From: Klebsiella huaxiensis
Lineage (GTDB): Bacteria; Pseudomonadota; Gammaproteobacteria; Enterobacterales; Enterobacteriaceae
Direction: 5' to 3'
NCBI RefSeq assembly: GCF_003261575.2
Contig: NZ_CP036175.1
Span: 4,402,001 to 4,466,000, forward strand
Length of the DNA stretch: 64,000 bases
Below are positions 43,808 through 51,901 of this stretch, piece by piece. Position numbers and translations under genes: made by a program. Each line of letters starts with the position of its first letter. Within the stretch, counting starts at the first letter, position 1. Below the pieces are notes generated by a model. It did no database searches. It saw nothing but the letters and a program-made list of their open reading frames with translations, and had not been told where the DNA came from.

Positions 43808-45193
43808 TTACTTACGCCGCCAGGTGGTACCCTGTGGACCGTCTTCCAGCACAATGCCCATCTCGTTGAGACGGTCACGCGCAGCATCCGCAGCCGCCCA
43901 GTCTTTCGCTTTACGCGCATCCAGGCGCTGTTGGATCAAAGACTCAATTTCGGCCACCTCTCCGTCGTCCGCCTGCGCACCGCTTTGCAGGAAAGCATCC
44001 GGCTCCTGCTCCAGCAGGCCCAGCACCGAGGCGAGCTTACGCATATGCGCTGCCATGGCGTTGGCTGCGGCGGCATCTTCGCTCTTCAGGCGGTTCACTT
44101 CACGCGCCATATCGAACAGTGCAGAGTAGGCTTCCGGGGTGTTGAAATCGTCGTCCATCGCTTCAATGAAACGCGCTTCAAACACCTCACCGCCCGCTGG
44201 CTCTGCGGTTCTGTCAGTTCCGCGCAGCGCAGTGTACAGACGTTCCAGCGCTGAGCGCGCCTGTTTGAGGTTCTCTTCGCTATAGTTCAGCTGGCTGCGA
44301 TAGTGACCTGACATCAGGAAGTAGCGAATGGTCTCCGCGTCGTAGTACTTGAGCACGTCGCGCACGGTAAAGAAGTTGCCCAGCGATTTTGACATCTTCT
44401 CGCGGTCAACCATCACCATCCCGGAGTGCATCCAGTAGTTAACGTACTCGCCGTCATGAGCACACGTGGACTGGGCGATTTCGTTTTCATGGTGCGGGAA
44501 CATCAGGTCGGAACCACCGCCGTGAATGTCGAAATGGTTGCCCAACTGTTTGCAGTTCATCGCTGAACACTCGATGTGCCAACCCGGACGGCCCGCGCCC
44601 CACGGCGACGGCCAGCTCGGCTCGCCCTCTTTCGACATCTTCCACAGCACGAAGTCCATCGGGTTATGCTTGACGTCAACCACATCAACGCGCGCACCGG
44701 CCTGCAGCTGGTCGAGGTCCTGGCGCGACAGCTGACCATAGTTCGGGTCGGTCGGGACGTCGAACATCACGTCGCCGTTGTCTGCGACATAAGCATGACC
44801 TTTGGCGATCAGCTGCTCGGTGATCTCAATGATTTCCGGGATATGGTGAGTTGCACGTGGTTCCTGATCCGGGCGCAGGATATTCAGCGCGTCGAAGTCT
44901 TTGTGCATCTCGGCAATCATACGATCCACCAGCGCAACGAAGCTTTCGCCGTTTTCATTAGCACGCTTAATGATTTTGTCGTCAATGTCGGTGATGTTGC
45001 GCACATACTTCAGCTTGTAGCCGAGAAAGCGCAGGTAGCGTGAAACCACGTCGAATGAAACAAACGTACGGCCATGGCCGATATGACAGAGGTCGTAAAC
45101 GGTAATACCACACACGTACATGCCAACTTCCCCGGCATGGATAGGTTTAAATTCTTCTTTTTGGCGCGTCAGTGTATTAAAAATTTTTAACAT
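43808..45193 (-). CDS. cysS: Cysteinyl-tRNA synthetase
   Basis: 461 residues, the E. coli CysS length. Class I marks are the zinc/substrate Cys in MYVCGITVYD (Cys28 region), HIGH-type CHIGHGRT (about 36-43), the zinc ligands around HIECSAMN and HHENEIAQS, and KMSKSLGNF (about 266-274). It ligates cysteine to tRNA-Cys. Divergent from ppiB as in E. coli, with a 173-nt shared promoter region. Essential single-copy gene, nothing unusual. Confidence 0.98.
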   Translation of the reverse strand: MLKIFNTLTRQKEEFKPIHAGEVGMYVCGITVYDLCHIGHGRTFVSFDVVSRYLRFLGYKLKYVRNITDIDDKIIKRANENGESFVALVDRMIAEMHKDFDALNILRPDQEPRATHHIPEIIEITEQLIAKGHAYVADNGDVMFDVPTDPNYGQLSRQDLDQLQAGARVDVVDVKHNPMDFVLWKMSKEGEPSWPSPWGAGRPGWHIECSAMNCKQLGNHFDIHGGGSDLMFPHHENEIAQSTCAHDGEYVNYWMHSGMVMVDREKMSKSLGNFFTVRDVLKYYDAETIRYFLMSGHYRSQLNYSEENLKQARSALERLYTALRGTDRTAEPAGGEVFEARFIEAMDDDFNTPEAYSALFDMAREVNRLKSEDAAAANAMAAHMRKLASVLGLLEQEPDAFLQSGAQADDGEVAEIESLIQQRLDARKAKDWAAADAARDRLNEMGIVLEDGPQGTTWRRK

Positions 45194-45366
45194 CGAAGAT
45201 TCCGTGTAGACGTGTGTGGATATAAGTCGCGTATTCTAACCTTAATTCAACCCCGAAGCAGCACACATTGCAAGGTGATCCAACCCCGAGGTTATGCTAT
45301 AACAGCCCCCTATATCTCACCCGACTCCGGGTGCAGGCACCACAATCATCGGAACAGGATGCAAAA

Positions 45367-45861
45367 ATGGTAACTTTCCACACCAATCATGGCGATATCG
45401 TAATCAAGACGTTTGACGACAAGGCGCCGGAAACAGTCAAAAACTTCCTGGACTACTGTCGTGAAGGTTTCTACGACAACACCATTTTCCACCGTGTTAT
45501 CAACGGCTTTATGATTCAGGGCGGCGGTTTTGAACCGGGCATGAATCAGAAAACCACCAAATCTCCGATTCAGAACGAAGCTAACAACGGTCTGAAAAAC
45601 ACCCGTGGCACCCTGGCGATGGCTCGTACTCAGGCACCTCACTCCGCCACCGCACAGTTCTTCATCAACGTCGCCGATAACGACTTCCTGAACTTCTCCG
45701 GCGAAAGCCTGCAGGGTTGGGGCTACTGTGTATTTGCAGAAGTGGTTGAAGGTATGGACGTGGTCGACAAAATCAAATCGGTATCTACCGGCCGCAGCGG
45801 CATGCACCAGGATGTGCCGAAAGAAGATGTTGTGATCAAAAGCGTCACCGTCAGCGAGTAA
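45367..45861 (+). CDS. ppiB: Peptidyl-prolyl cis-trans isomerase B (cytoplasmic cyclophilin)
   Basis: 164 residues from the ATG at 45367 (MVTFHTNHGDIVIKTF), the length of E. coli PpiB; no signal peptide, so cytoplasmic. Cyclophilin motifs are IFHRVINGFMIQGGGF (about 38-53), TLAMARTQAPHSATAQFFIN (about 81-100) and GYCVFAEVVEGMDVV. It speeds proline isomerisation during folding. The stop lies three bases before the GTG of lpxH, so the two form an operon. Confidence 0.97.
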   Translation: MVTFHTNHGDIVIKTFDDKAPETVKNFLDYCREGFYDNTIFHRVINGFMIQGGGFEPGMNQKTTKSPIQNEANNGLKNTRGTLAMARTQAPHSATAQFFINVADNDFLNFSGESLQGWGYCVFAEVVEGMDVVDKIKSVSTGRSGMHQDVPKEDVVIKSVTVSE

Positions 45862-45864
45862 TTC

Positions 45865-46587
45865 GTGGCGACACTTTTTATTGCGGATTTGCATCTGCAA
45901 ACGGAAGAACCGGCGATTACCGCCGGTTTTCTGCGCTTTTTACAGGGGGAAGCCCGCAAGGCGGACGCCCTGTATATCCTCGGCGACCTGTTTGAAGCGT
46001 GGATCGGTGATGACGATCCGAATCCACTGCATCAGCAAATTGCCTCAGCGCTCAAAGCGTTAGCCGACTCCGGCGTCCCCTGCTACTTCATCCACGGCAA
46101 CCGCGATTTTCTCGTCGGCAAGCGATTTGCCCGCCAAAGCGCGATGACTCTACTGCCGGAAGAGCAGCTTCTCGATCTCTACGGGCGCAAAGTGCTGATT
46201 ATGCACGGAGATACCCTCTGCACCGACGACGCAGGCTATCTGGCGTTTCGCGCGAAGGTTCACAACCCCTGGGTCCAGCGCCTGTTTTTGGCCTTACCGC
46301 TGTTTATCCGCCGCCGTATTGCCGCCAAAATGCGCGCCGACAGCAAAGCCGCCAACAGCAGCAAGTCGATGGACATTATGGACGTGAACCCGCAGGCAGT
46401 GGTTGACGTCATGGAGAAGCATCACGTTCAGTGGCTGATTCACGGGCATACGCACCGTCCGGCCGTTCATCAGCTACAAGCCAATGGCAAAGCCGCTTGT
46501 CGCGTGGTTCTTGGCGCGTGGCATAGCGAAGGTTCAATGGTCAAAGTCACGCCAGAAGACGTCGAGCTGATTCATTTCCCTTTCTAG
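45865..46587 (+). CDS. lpxH: UDP-2,3-diacylglucosamine pyrophosphohydrolase LpxH
   Basis: 240 residues beginning at a GTG (MATLFIADLHL), the same start as E. coli LpxH. The metallophosphoesterase motifs are all present: DLHL (Asp8/His10), GDLFEAWIGDDD (about 40-51), GNRDF (79-83), HGDTLCTDD (about 114-122) and HGHTHRP (about 195-201). It hydrolyses UDP-2,3-diacylglucosamine to lipid X and UMP in lipid A synthesis at the inner face of the membrane. Start only three bases after ppiB, with no separate ribosome site, suggesting translational coupling. Confidence 0.97.
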   Translation: MATLFIADLHLQTEEPAITAGFLRFLQGEARKADALYILGDLFEAWIGDDDPNPLHQQIASALKALADSGVPCYFIHGNRDFLVGKRFARQSAMTLLPEEQLLDLYGRKVLIMHGDTLCTDDAGYLAFRAKVHNPWVQRLFLALPLFIRRRIAAKMRADSKAANSSKSMDIMDVNPQAVVDVMEKHHVQWLIHGHTHRPAVHQLQANGKAACRVVLGAWHSEGSMVKVTPEDVELIHFPF

Positions 46588-46694
46588 CGCCCTGCAAGCA
46601 CTATTCCGAAAAAGCCCCTCCTGGCAACAGAAGTGCTGTCTTTACGCTTAACCACCAGGTTAGTTTTCAGCCAAATCACTCTCAAGGAACGAGC

Positions 46695-47024
46695 ATGCAA
46701 AAGTGGAGTCAGCCCCTGATTTGGGGAATGGTTATCGCCATCATCGGCCCGATTACCGCCAGCTTTTACGGTCTGGCGTTTATCTACCTCGGCTCACTCA
46801 CCGTGCTGGGGATCGCGGTTTTACTCTGGATTCTTTATTTTTATGCAATTTATCTACTCTGCACCCGGCCCCATGATGAGCGCTTTGTACAAATATACAT
46901 GCTGATTATGAGTATTCTTATGCTGCCCTGGGGACTGGTGCTGGTTTTCACCTTTTTCGCCAGCGCGACTAAAGCCTATAATCAGCGAGTTTCATCAGAT
47001 CCCGATGAGACAAAAGACGCCTGA
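46695..47024 (+). CDS. Small membrane protein of unknown function
   Basis: 109 residues, three predicted membrane helices (about 8-28, 30-55 and 68-92). It begins MQKWSQPLIWGMVIAI and has a charged C-terminal tail SSDPDETKDA, probably cytoplasmic. CAAGGAACG precedes the ATG at 46695. It lies between lpxH and purE, where E. coli has no such gene. No family recognised. Confidence 0.7.
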   Translation: MQKWSQPLIWGMVIAIIGPITASFYGLAFIYLGSLTVLGIAVLLWILYFYAIYLLCTRPHDERFVQIYMLIMSILMLPWGLVLVFTFFASATKAYNQRVSSDPDETKDA

Positions 47025-47032
47025 CCATGCAT

Positions 47033-47048
47033 ACGCAACCGTTTTCCT
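47033..47048. promoter_or_regulatory. PurR operator of purEK
   Basis: ACGCAACCGTTTTCCT matches the PurR consensus ACGCAAACGTTTTCNT at nearly every position and looks identical to the operator I recall for E. coli purEK. It lies 73-88 nt before purE. It predicts repression by PurR with hypoxanthine or guanine. Confidence 0.9.
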
Positions 47049-47120
47049 TGCTGGCAGTTCATGCTATTCTCTGTGGCCTCTAAAGCAGTGTGAAACACAC
47101 CCACAGGAGTTTTAAGACGC

Positions 47121-47630
47121 ATGTCTTCCCGCAATAATTCGGCGCGTATCGCCATCGTGATGGGGTCCAAAAGCGACTGGGCTACCATGCAGTTTACCGC
47201 AGAAATCCTTGATGTCCTGAACGTTCCGTACCATGTCGACGTGGTCTCCGCACACCGCACCCCCGATAAACTGTTTAGCTTCGCCGAAAGCGCAGAAGAG
47301 AACGGTTTTCAGGTGATTATTGCCGGTGCGGGCGGCGCGGCGCATCTGCCGGGCATGATTGCGGCGAAAACCCTGGTGCCGGTTTTAGGCGTACCGGTGC
47401 AGAGCGCGGCGTTGAGCGGTGTTGACAGCCTCTACTCCATCGTCCAGATGCCGCGCGGCATTCCGGTTGGTACACTGGCGATCGGTAAAGCCGGGGCCGC
47501 CAACGCCGCCCTGCTGGCCGCGCAGATCCTCGCGCAGCATGATGCTGAACTGCACCAGCGCCTCAGCGCCTGGCGTCAGGCGCAAACCGATGAAGTACTG
47601 GAAAATCCGGACCCGCGGGGTGCGGCATGA
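47121..47630 (+). CDS. purE: N5-carboxyaminoimidazole ribonucleotide mutase PurE
   Basis: 169 residues, class I PurE length. Conserved IVMGSKSDWATMQ (about 11-23), VSAHRTPDKLFSFAE (about 43-57; catalytic His45), AGAGGAAHLPGMIAAKT and GVPVQSAALSGVDSLYSIVQ. It converts N5-CAIR to CAIR in purine synthesis. Its last four bases overlap purK (ATGA), so the two are translationally coupled. Confidence 0.98.
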   Translation: MSSRNNSARIAIVMGSKSDWATMQFTAEILDVLNVPYHVDVVSAHRTPDKLFSFAESAEENGFQVIIAGAGGAAHLPGMIAAKTLVPVLGVPVQSAALSGVDSLYSIVQMPRGIPVGTLAIGKAGAANAALLAAQILAQHDAELHQRLSAWRQAQTDEVLENPDPRGAA

Positions 47631-48694
47631 AGCAGGTTTGCGTCCTCGGTAACGGCCAGTTAGGCCGGATGCTGCGCCAGGCCGGCGAGCCGCTGGGTAT
47701 TGCGGTCTGGCCGGTCGGTCTGGAAGCCGACCCGGAAGCGGTGCCGTTTCAGCAGAGCGTGATCACCGCAGAGATTGAACGCTGGCCGGAGACCGCCCTG
47801 ACCCGCGAACTGGCGCGCCATTCTGCCTTCGTCAACCGCGATGTCTTCCCGATTATCGCCGATCGTCTGACACAAAAGCAGCTGTTCGACAAGCTGGAAC
47901 TCGCCACCGCGCCGTGGCAGCTTCTGGTGGATAAAAGCGAGTGGCCTGCGGTATTTGCTCGCCTCGGCGAACTGGCTATCGTTAAGCGCCGCGTCGGCGG
48001 CTACGATGGTCGCGGCCAGTGGCGTTTGCGGGAAAATGAAACCGCTCAGCTACCGGATGATAACTACGGCGAGTGTATCGTCGAGCAGGGGATTAACTTC
48101 TCCGGCGAAGTATCGCTGGTTGGCGCACGCGCTCAGGACGGTAGCACGGTCTTCTATCCGTTGACCCGCAACCTGCATCAGGACGGTATTTTGCGCGCCA
48201 GCGTTGCCTTCCCGCAGGCGAACGCGAAGCAGCAGGAGCAGGCAGAGTCGATGCTGTCGGCGGTTATGCATGAGCTAGGTTATGTCGGCGTGATGGCGAT
48301 GGAGTGCTTTATCACTCCGGAAGGGTTGCTGATTAATGAGCTGGCGCCGCGCGTGCATAACAGCGGCCACTGGACGCAGAACGGAGCGTCTATTAGTCAG
48401 TTCGAACTGCATTTGCGGGCGATTACCAGCCTGCCGCTGCCGCCGCCGGTAGTAAACAGCCCGTCGGTGATGATCAACCTGATCGGTACCGACCTGAACT
48501 ACGACTGGCTGAAGCTACCGCTGGTGCATCTGCATTGGTACGACAAAGAAGTGCGTCCGGGTCGTAAAGTTGGGCACCTGAACCTGACCGACAGCGATAC
48601 CGACCGACTGAGCGCGACGCTGGAAGCGCTGAAGCCGCTGCTGCCGCCGGAATACACCAGCGGTATCTTCTGGGCGCAGGCGCAGCTCGCATAA
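47627..48694 (+). CDS. purK: N5-carboxyaminoimidazole ribonucleotide synthase PurK
   Basis: 355 residues, an ATP-grasp enzyme: N-terminal VLGNGQLGRMLRQAGEPLGI (about 5-24), ATP-binding VKRRVGGYDGRGQW (about 117-130), metal/ATP residues in MECFITPEGLLINELAPRVH and NSGHWTQNGASISQFE. It makes N5-CAIR from AIR, bicarbonate and ATP for PurE. Downstream are REP repeats and the convergent carbamate kinase gene. Confidence 0.98.
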   Translation: MKQVCVLGNGQLGRMLRQAGEPLGIAVWPVGLEADPEAVPFQQSVITAEIERWPETALTRELARHSAFVNRDVFPIIADRLTQKQLFDKLELATAPWQLLVDKSEWPAVFARLGELAIVKRRVGGYDGRGQWRLRENETAQLPDDNYGECIVEQGINFSGEVSLVGARAQDGSTVFYPLTRNLHQDGILRASVAFPQANAKQQEQAESMLSAVMHELGYVGVMAMECFITPEGLLINELAPRVHNSGHWTQNGASISQFELHLRAITSLPLPPPVVNSPSVMINLIGTDLNYDWLKLPLVHLHWYDKEVRPGRKVGHLNLTDSDTDRLSATLEALKPLLPPEYTSGIFWAQAQLA

Positions 48695-48701
48695 TCCTGC
48701 C

Positions 48702-48895
48702 CGTCATCCCGGCTTGTGGCGCGCTGCGCCTTAGCCGGGCGACAAAACCCCGCCAGGCACACGGATTCTTCGGGTATTTTCCCGGAGGCGATGCTGCGCA
48801 TCTGTCCGGGCTACAAAACCAACAACCGCGCAGGCTACCAGGGCCCGCACGAACCCGTAGCCCGGCAAGGCGCATCTGGCGCCGCCCCCGGGGAA
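48702..48895. repeat. Cluster of REP elements between purK and allK
   Basis: Three REP-like units: about 48702-48748 (CATCCCGGC...GCCGGGCGAC), 48781-48817 (CCCGGAGGCGATGC...GTCCGGGCTAC) and 48856-48894 (GTAGCCCGGCAAGGC...CCCCGGGGA). The last two are in opposite orientation. They fill the whole space between convergent genes and probably act as 3' mRNA stabilisers or gyrase sites. Confidence 0.8.
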
Positions 48896-48916
48896 AGCGC
48901 GCACGATGACCACGCA

Positions 48917-49810
48917 TCAGGGCTTAATACAGGTTCCCGCCAACCCGGCCAGAGTGTCATCGATGCGCGATAGCGCACCTATCCACGCTCGCTTGCCCCG
49001 GCGGCGCACATAGCCGCTTACTGCCGCGATTTTCGGCCCCATTGCGCCGTCGTCGCGGGCAAACGGGGCCAGCTCTTCCGGCGTTGCTTCACGGATCGGT
49101 CGCTGCATCGGCGTGCCCCAATGTTCATACACCGCGTCGGCGTCGGTGAGGATCACCAGGCCATCAGCATTAATCTGCTCTGCCAGCAGCGCGGCGGCGA
49201 GGTCTTTATCAATCACTGCCTCCGCGCCCTGCCCGCTCTCCAGTACCGGAATCCCGCCACCGCCGCAGCATATCACCGCATGGCCTTCGCTCAGCAGGCG
49301 CTCTATCGACTCGCTCTCCTCAATCCTCACTGGCGTCGGCGAAGGCACCACCCGACGCAGGTACTTACCGTCGCGCTTCATCGTCCACCCGTACTCGCTC
49401 TCCAGTTGCGCCTGAAGCTCCGGGTCGTAAACCGGGCCAATAAATTTCTCCGGGGATGAAAAAGCCGGATCGCTCGAGGCCACAGCTATGCGCGTCATCA
49501 CCGTCGATACCGTCGGCATCTCTGGCTCCTGCGCCAGACGCTGGGCCAGCATATAGCCAATCATGCCCTGGCTCTCCGCCACCAGCACGTCCAGCGGATA
49601 AGGTTCAACATCGCGATAGGCCAGATTTTGCAGCGCCAGCAGGCCCACCTGCGGTCCGTTGCCGTGAACAATCGCCAGCCGATAGTTCTGCGCCAGGCGC
49701 GCCAGAGCCGGAACCGCGCTCTCAATATTGCGATACTGATTTTCCACCGTCAGCGCTTCCCCGCGCTGCAATAAAGCGTTGCCGCCGAGGGCAACCACCA
49801 GCGTTTTCAT
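48917..49810 (-). CDS. allK: Carbamate kinase of the allantoin pathway (YbcF/AllK)
   Basis: 297 residues, carbamate kinase family: ALGGNALLQRGEA (residues 7-19), VHGNGPQVGLLALQ (about 48-61), CCGGGGIPVLES (about 175-186), DKDLAAALLAEQI (about 195-207). It converts carbamoyl phosphate from oxamate carbamoyltransferase to ATP, CO2 and ammonia, the energy-yielding end of anaerobic allantoin use. Last gene of the leftward fdrA-ylbE-ylbF-allK operon; ten bases separate it from ylbF. Paralogue of yahI at 6163-7113. Confidence 0.93.
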   Translation of the reverse strand: MKTLVVALGGNALLQRGEALTVENQYRNIESAVPALARLAQNYRLAIVHGNGPQVGLLALQNLAYRDVEPYPLDVLVAESQGMIGYMLAQRLAQEPEMPTVSTVMTRIAVASSDPAFSSPEKFIGPVYDPELQAQLESEYGWTMKRDGKYLRRVVPSPTPVRIEESESIERLLSEGHAVICCGGGGIPVLESGQGAEAVIDKDLAAALLAEQINADGLVILTDADAVYEHWGTPMQRPIREATPEELAPFARDDGAMGPKIAAVSGYVRRRGKRAWIGALSRIDDTLAGLAGTCIKP

Positions 49811-49819
49811 GATTTTTCC

Positions 49820-50623
49820 TTAGATAATGTGTTGCGCCAACCAGAATCCCAGCAGGGTATCCGCGCCGGAGGTGTGACCCATCGCCAGCAGAGCCTCGAC
49901 GGCGGGTTCAATGCGGCGTCGGCGTTGAAGAGCATGCGCGAAATGCATCAGCGGCGAGGCAAAACGCCCCTCGCTGGCGTAGCGTAAATAGTTGACGCTC
50001 ACCTGGGTCGTGGCAGCGTGCAGATCGCCGGAAGCACGAAAGAAAGTCCGCCCACCGTAGCGGGACATTTGCCCCGCGCACCACGCCGCCAGCATCATGC
50101 CGATCAGCATATCGTCCAGACTCGGCGTCAGGCCCGGCCCTTTGCCCAGCCATAATCGCCAGTCGATAGCGTTGCCGGTCAGCGCCGAGGCAAAACAGTG
50201 GCGTAATTGCCGCAGCTCAGGATGCTGCGGCAGATGAATCGCCTGCGACAGCGGCCCGAACAGCCCGGTCTCTTCCGGGCGATCCATTAACGTTGCTGGC
50301 AGATAAGCGCCATTAGGCTGATAACAAGGCCGCAGGGAGCAGCGCCTGCGTGGCGGTGACAGCAAAAGGCTATCGACCTGAATGCCGTTGTCCCGCGCGA
50401 GCGGCAGCGCCCCCGCCCGCAGCGCCGCGTGTAAGCGGATAAAATCGCGATGGCGTAATACCCATCCGCCAGGGCTCACCCCCTGCCCCTGATGATGAAG
50501 CGTCAGCAGCGCGCCGCCTTCAACATAGAGATTGATAGTGCGTTGCCAGAGGCCGCCGGTTCGCCAGGGCTGGCGATGGTCCGGCGCATCGACGCTGCCT
50601 ATCAGCGGACGAATAGTCTCCAT
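49820..50623 (-). CDS. allH: Oxamate carbamoyltransferase subunit YlbF/AllH (DUF2877)
   Basis: 267 residues with the DUF2877 core GKGPGLTPSLDDMLIGMML (about 160-178) and MGHTSGADTLLGFWLAQ near the C-terminus. With FdrA and YlbE it forms the enzyme that splits oxalurate into oxamate and carbamoyl phosphate. It is nine bases downstream of ylbE. Paralogous to YahE. The gene itself looks intact, but its operon promoter has been replaced by IS1. Confidence 0.88.
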   Translation of the reverse strand: METIRPLIGSVDAPDHRQPWRTGGLWQRTINLYVEGGALLTLHHQGQGVSPGGWVLRHRDFIRLHAALRAGALPLARDNGIQVDSLLLSPPRRRCSLRPCYQPNGAYLPATLMDRPEETGLFGPLSQAIHLPQHPELRQLRHCFASALTGNAIDWRLWLGKGPGLTPSLDDMLIGMMLAAWCAGQMSRYGGRTFFRASGDLHAATTQVSVNYLRYASEGRFASPLMHFAHALQRRRRIEPAVEALLAMGHTSGADTLLGFWLAQHII

Positions 50624-50632
50624 CGCGCCTCC

Positions 50633-51892
50633 TCAGCTCACGCCCAGCTCGTCCGCCAGCGCTTCCAGCGCCAGTTCGAAACAGGCCAACGGCGCTCTGA
50701 CGGTCCCGGCGCCAATCTGGCCGATCCCCGCCTCTTTATGCGCAATACCGGTGTTGATAAGCGGAGTAATACCGGTTTCAACCACCCGACGAATATCCAG
50801 ACCCAGACAGGCTCCCTGGAAATCCCAGCCCGGAATTTGCAGCTGCATATTGCGCTCCAGGAAGATTTCCGCCATCTCCTCGGAAACGGATTTCGCCGCT
50901 TCCATTCCGCCCGCGCCGACAAAACGCGTCACGCCTGGGGCCGCGATCATTGCCGCGCCGCCAATACCGAAGGTTTCGGTAATGGCGCTATCGCCCATAT
51001 CCGGGTTGGCCTGCTCCTGAGAAAAGCCGGTGAAAAATAGCCCCTGCGGCGTATTGACCGGCGCGGTAAACCAACGGTCGCCCAGCCCGCTGACGCGGAT
51101 ACCGAACATATCGCCGTTGCGGGTCATCGCGGTGACGATACTGCCCGCACGAATTTGCGCCCCGCTATCCATCGCCGCTTTGCAGTAGGCCATCGCCAGG
51201 TTAAGGAAGAACTGATCGGTAATGGCGAGAAAATCCATCACTTCAGCAATCTGCTGTTTGTCATCGTTGAGGCGCGCCAGATGCGGCGCCAGCGTGCGCA
51301 TCAGCAGCGCGGAGGTGGCGATGTTGCGCTGGTGGAACTCATCGCCCATGGTGATGCCCTGCGCCATCATTGCGGTCAGGTCGATGCCGCGCTCCATCTG
51401 TTTCAGCGCCGCGCTCAGAACCGGCATCAGCACATCGCGCATCCAGCGCAGGCGCTGTTGGACGTCTTCGCCGTAAGCGCCGAAACGCATCACCTTGCCA
51501 ATCCCTTCATTCAGATTGCAATACGCGCGGTTGCCTTCGGCGATGTTCTCCACCACCAGCATCGGCATATTTGGCGAAGTAATGCCGCCCATCGGCCCCA
51601 CGGCGTTAACGTGGTGGCAGGGAATAAAGGTAATGTCGCCGCCTTCCAGCATCGCATGGGCCGTTTTTTCATCCTGCGCCCAACCTTCGAATAAGCATGC
51701 GCCAATGCAGGCCCCTTTCATCGGGCCGGTCATCTCCTGCCAGCGCATCGGCGGCCCGGCGTGGAGCAACGTTTTATTCTGATTCAGCGCCCCGATTAAA
51801 GAACCCGCTGGCTTCACATCCAGCCAGTGCGGACGTGCATTACGAATTCGTTCTATTACTGCGTCATTGGCCTGCGCCACTGATGTAAACAT
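50633..51892 (-). CDS. allG: Oxamate carbamoyltransferase subunit YlbE/AllG (DUF1116)
   Basis: 419 residues, the length of E. coli YlbE. DUF1116 motifs are LLHAGPPMRWQEMTGPMKGA (about 54-73), FIPCHHVNAVGPMGG (about 99-113), and ETFGIGGAAMIAAPG. Second gene of the leftward operon, nine bases after fdrA. Paralogue of YahG. Intact; function by homology is good, expression in this strain uncertain because the upstream promoter is lost. Confidence 0.9.
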   Translation of the reverse strand: MFTSVAQANDAVIERIRNARPHWLDVKPAGSLIGALNQNKTLLHAGPPMRWQEMTGPMKGACIGACLFEGWAQDEKTAHAMLEGGDITFIPCHHVNAVGPMGGITSPNMPMLVVENIAEGNRAYCNLNEGIGKVMRFGAYGEDVQQRLRWMRDVLMPVLSAALKQMERGIDLTAMMAQGITMGDEFHQRNIATSALLMRTLAPHLARLNDDKQQIAEVMDFLAITDQFFLNLAMAYCKAAMDSGAQIRAGSIVTAMTRNGDMFGIRVSGLGDRWFTAPVNTPQGLFFTGFSQEQANPDMGDSAITETFGIGGAAMIAAPGVTRFVGAGGMEAAKSVSEEMAEIFLERNMQLQIPGWDFQGACLGLDIRRVVETGITPLINTGIAHKEAGIGQIGAGTVRAPLACFELALEALADELGVS

Positions 51893-51901
51893 AGAGACCT
51901 C

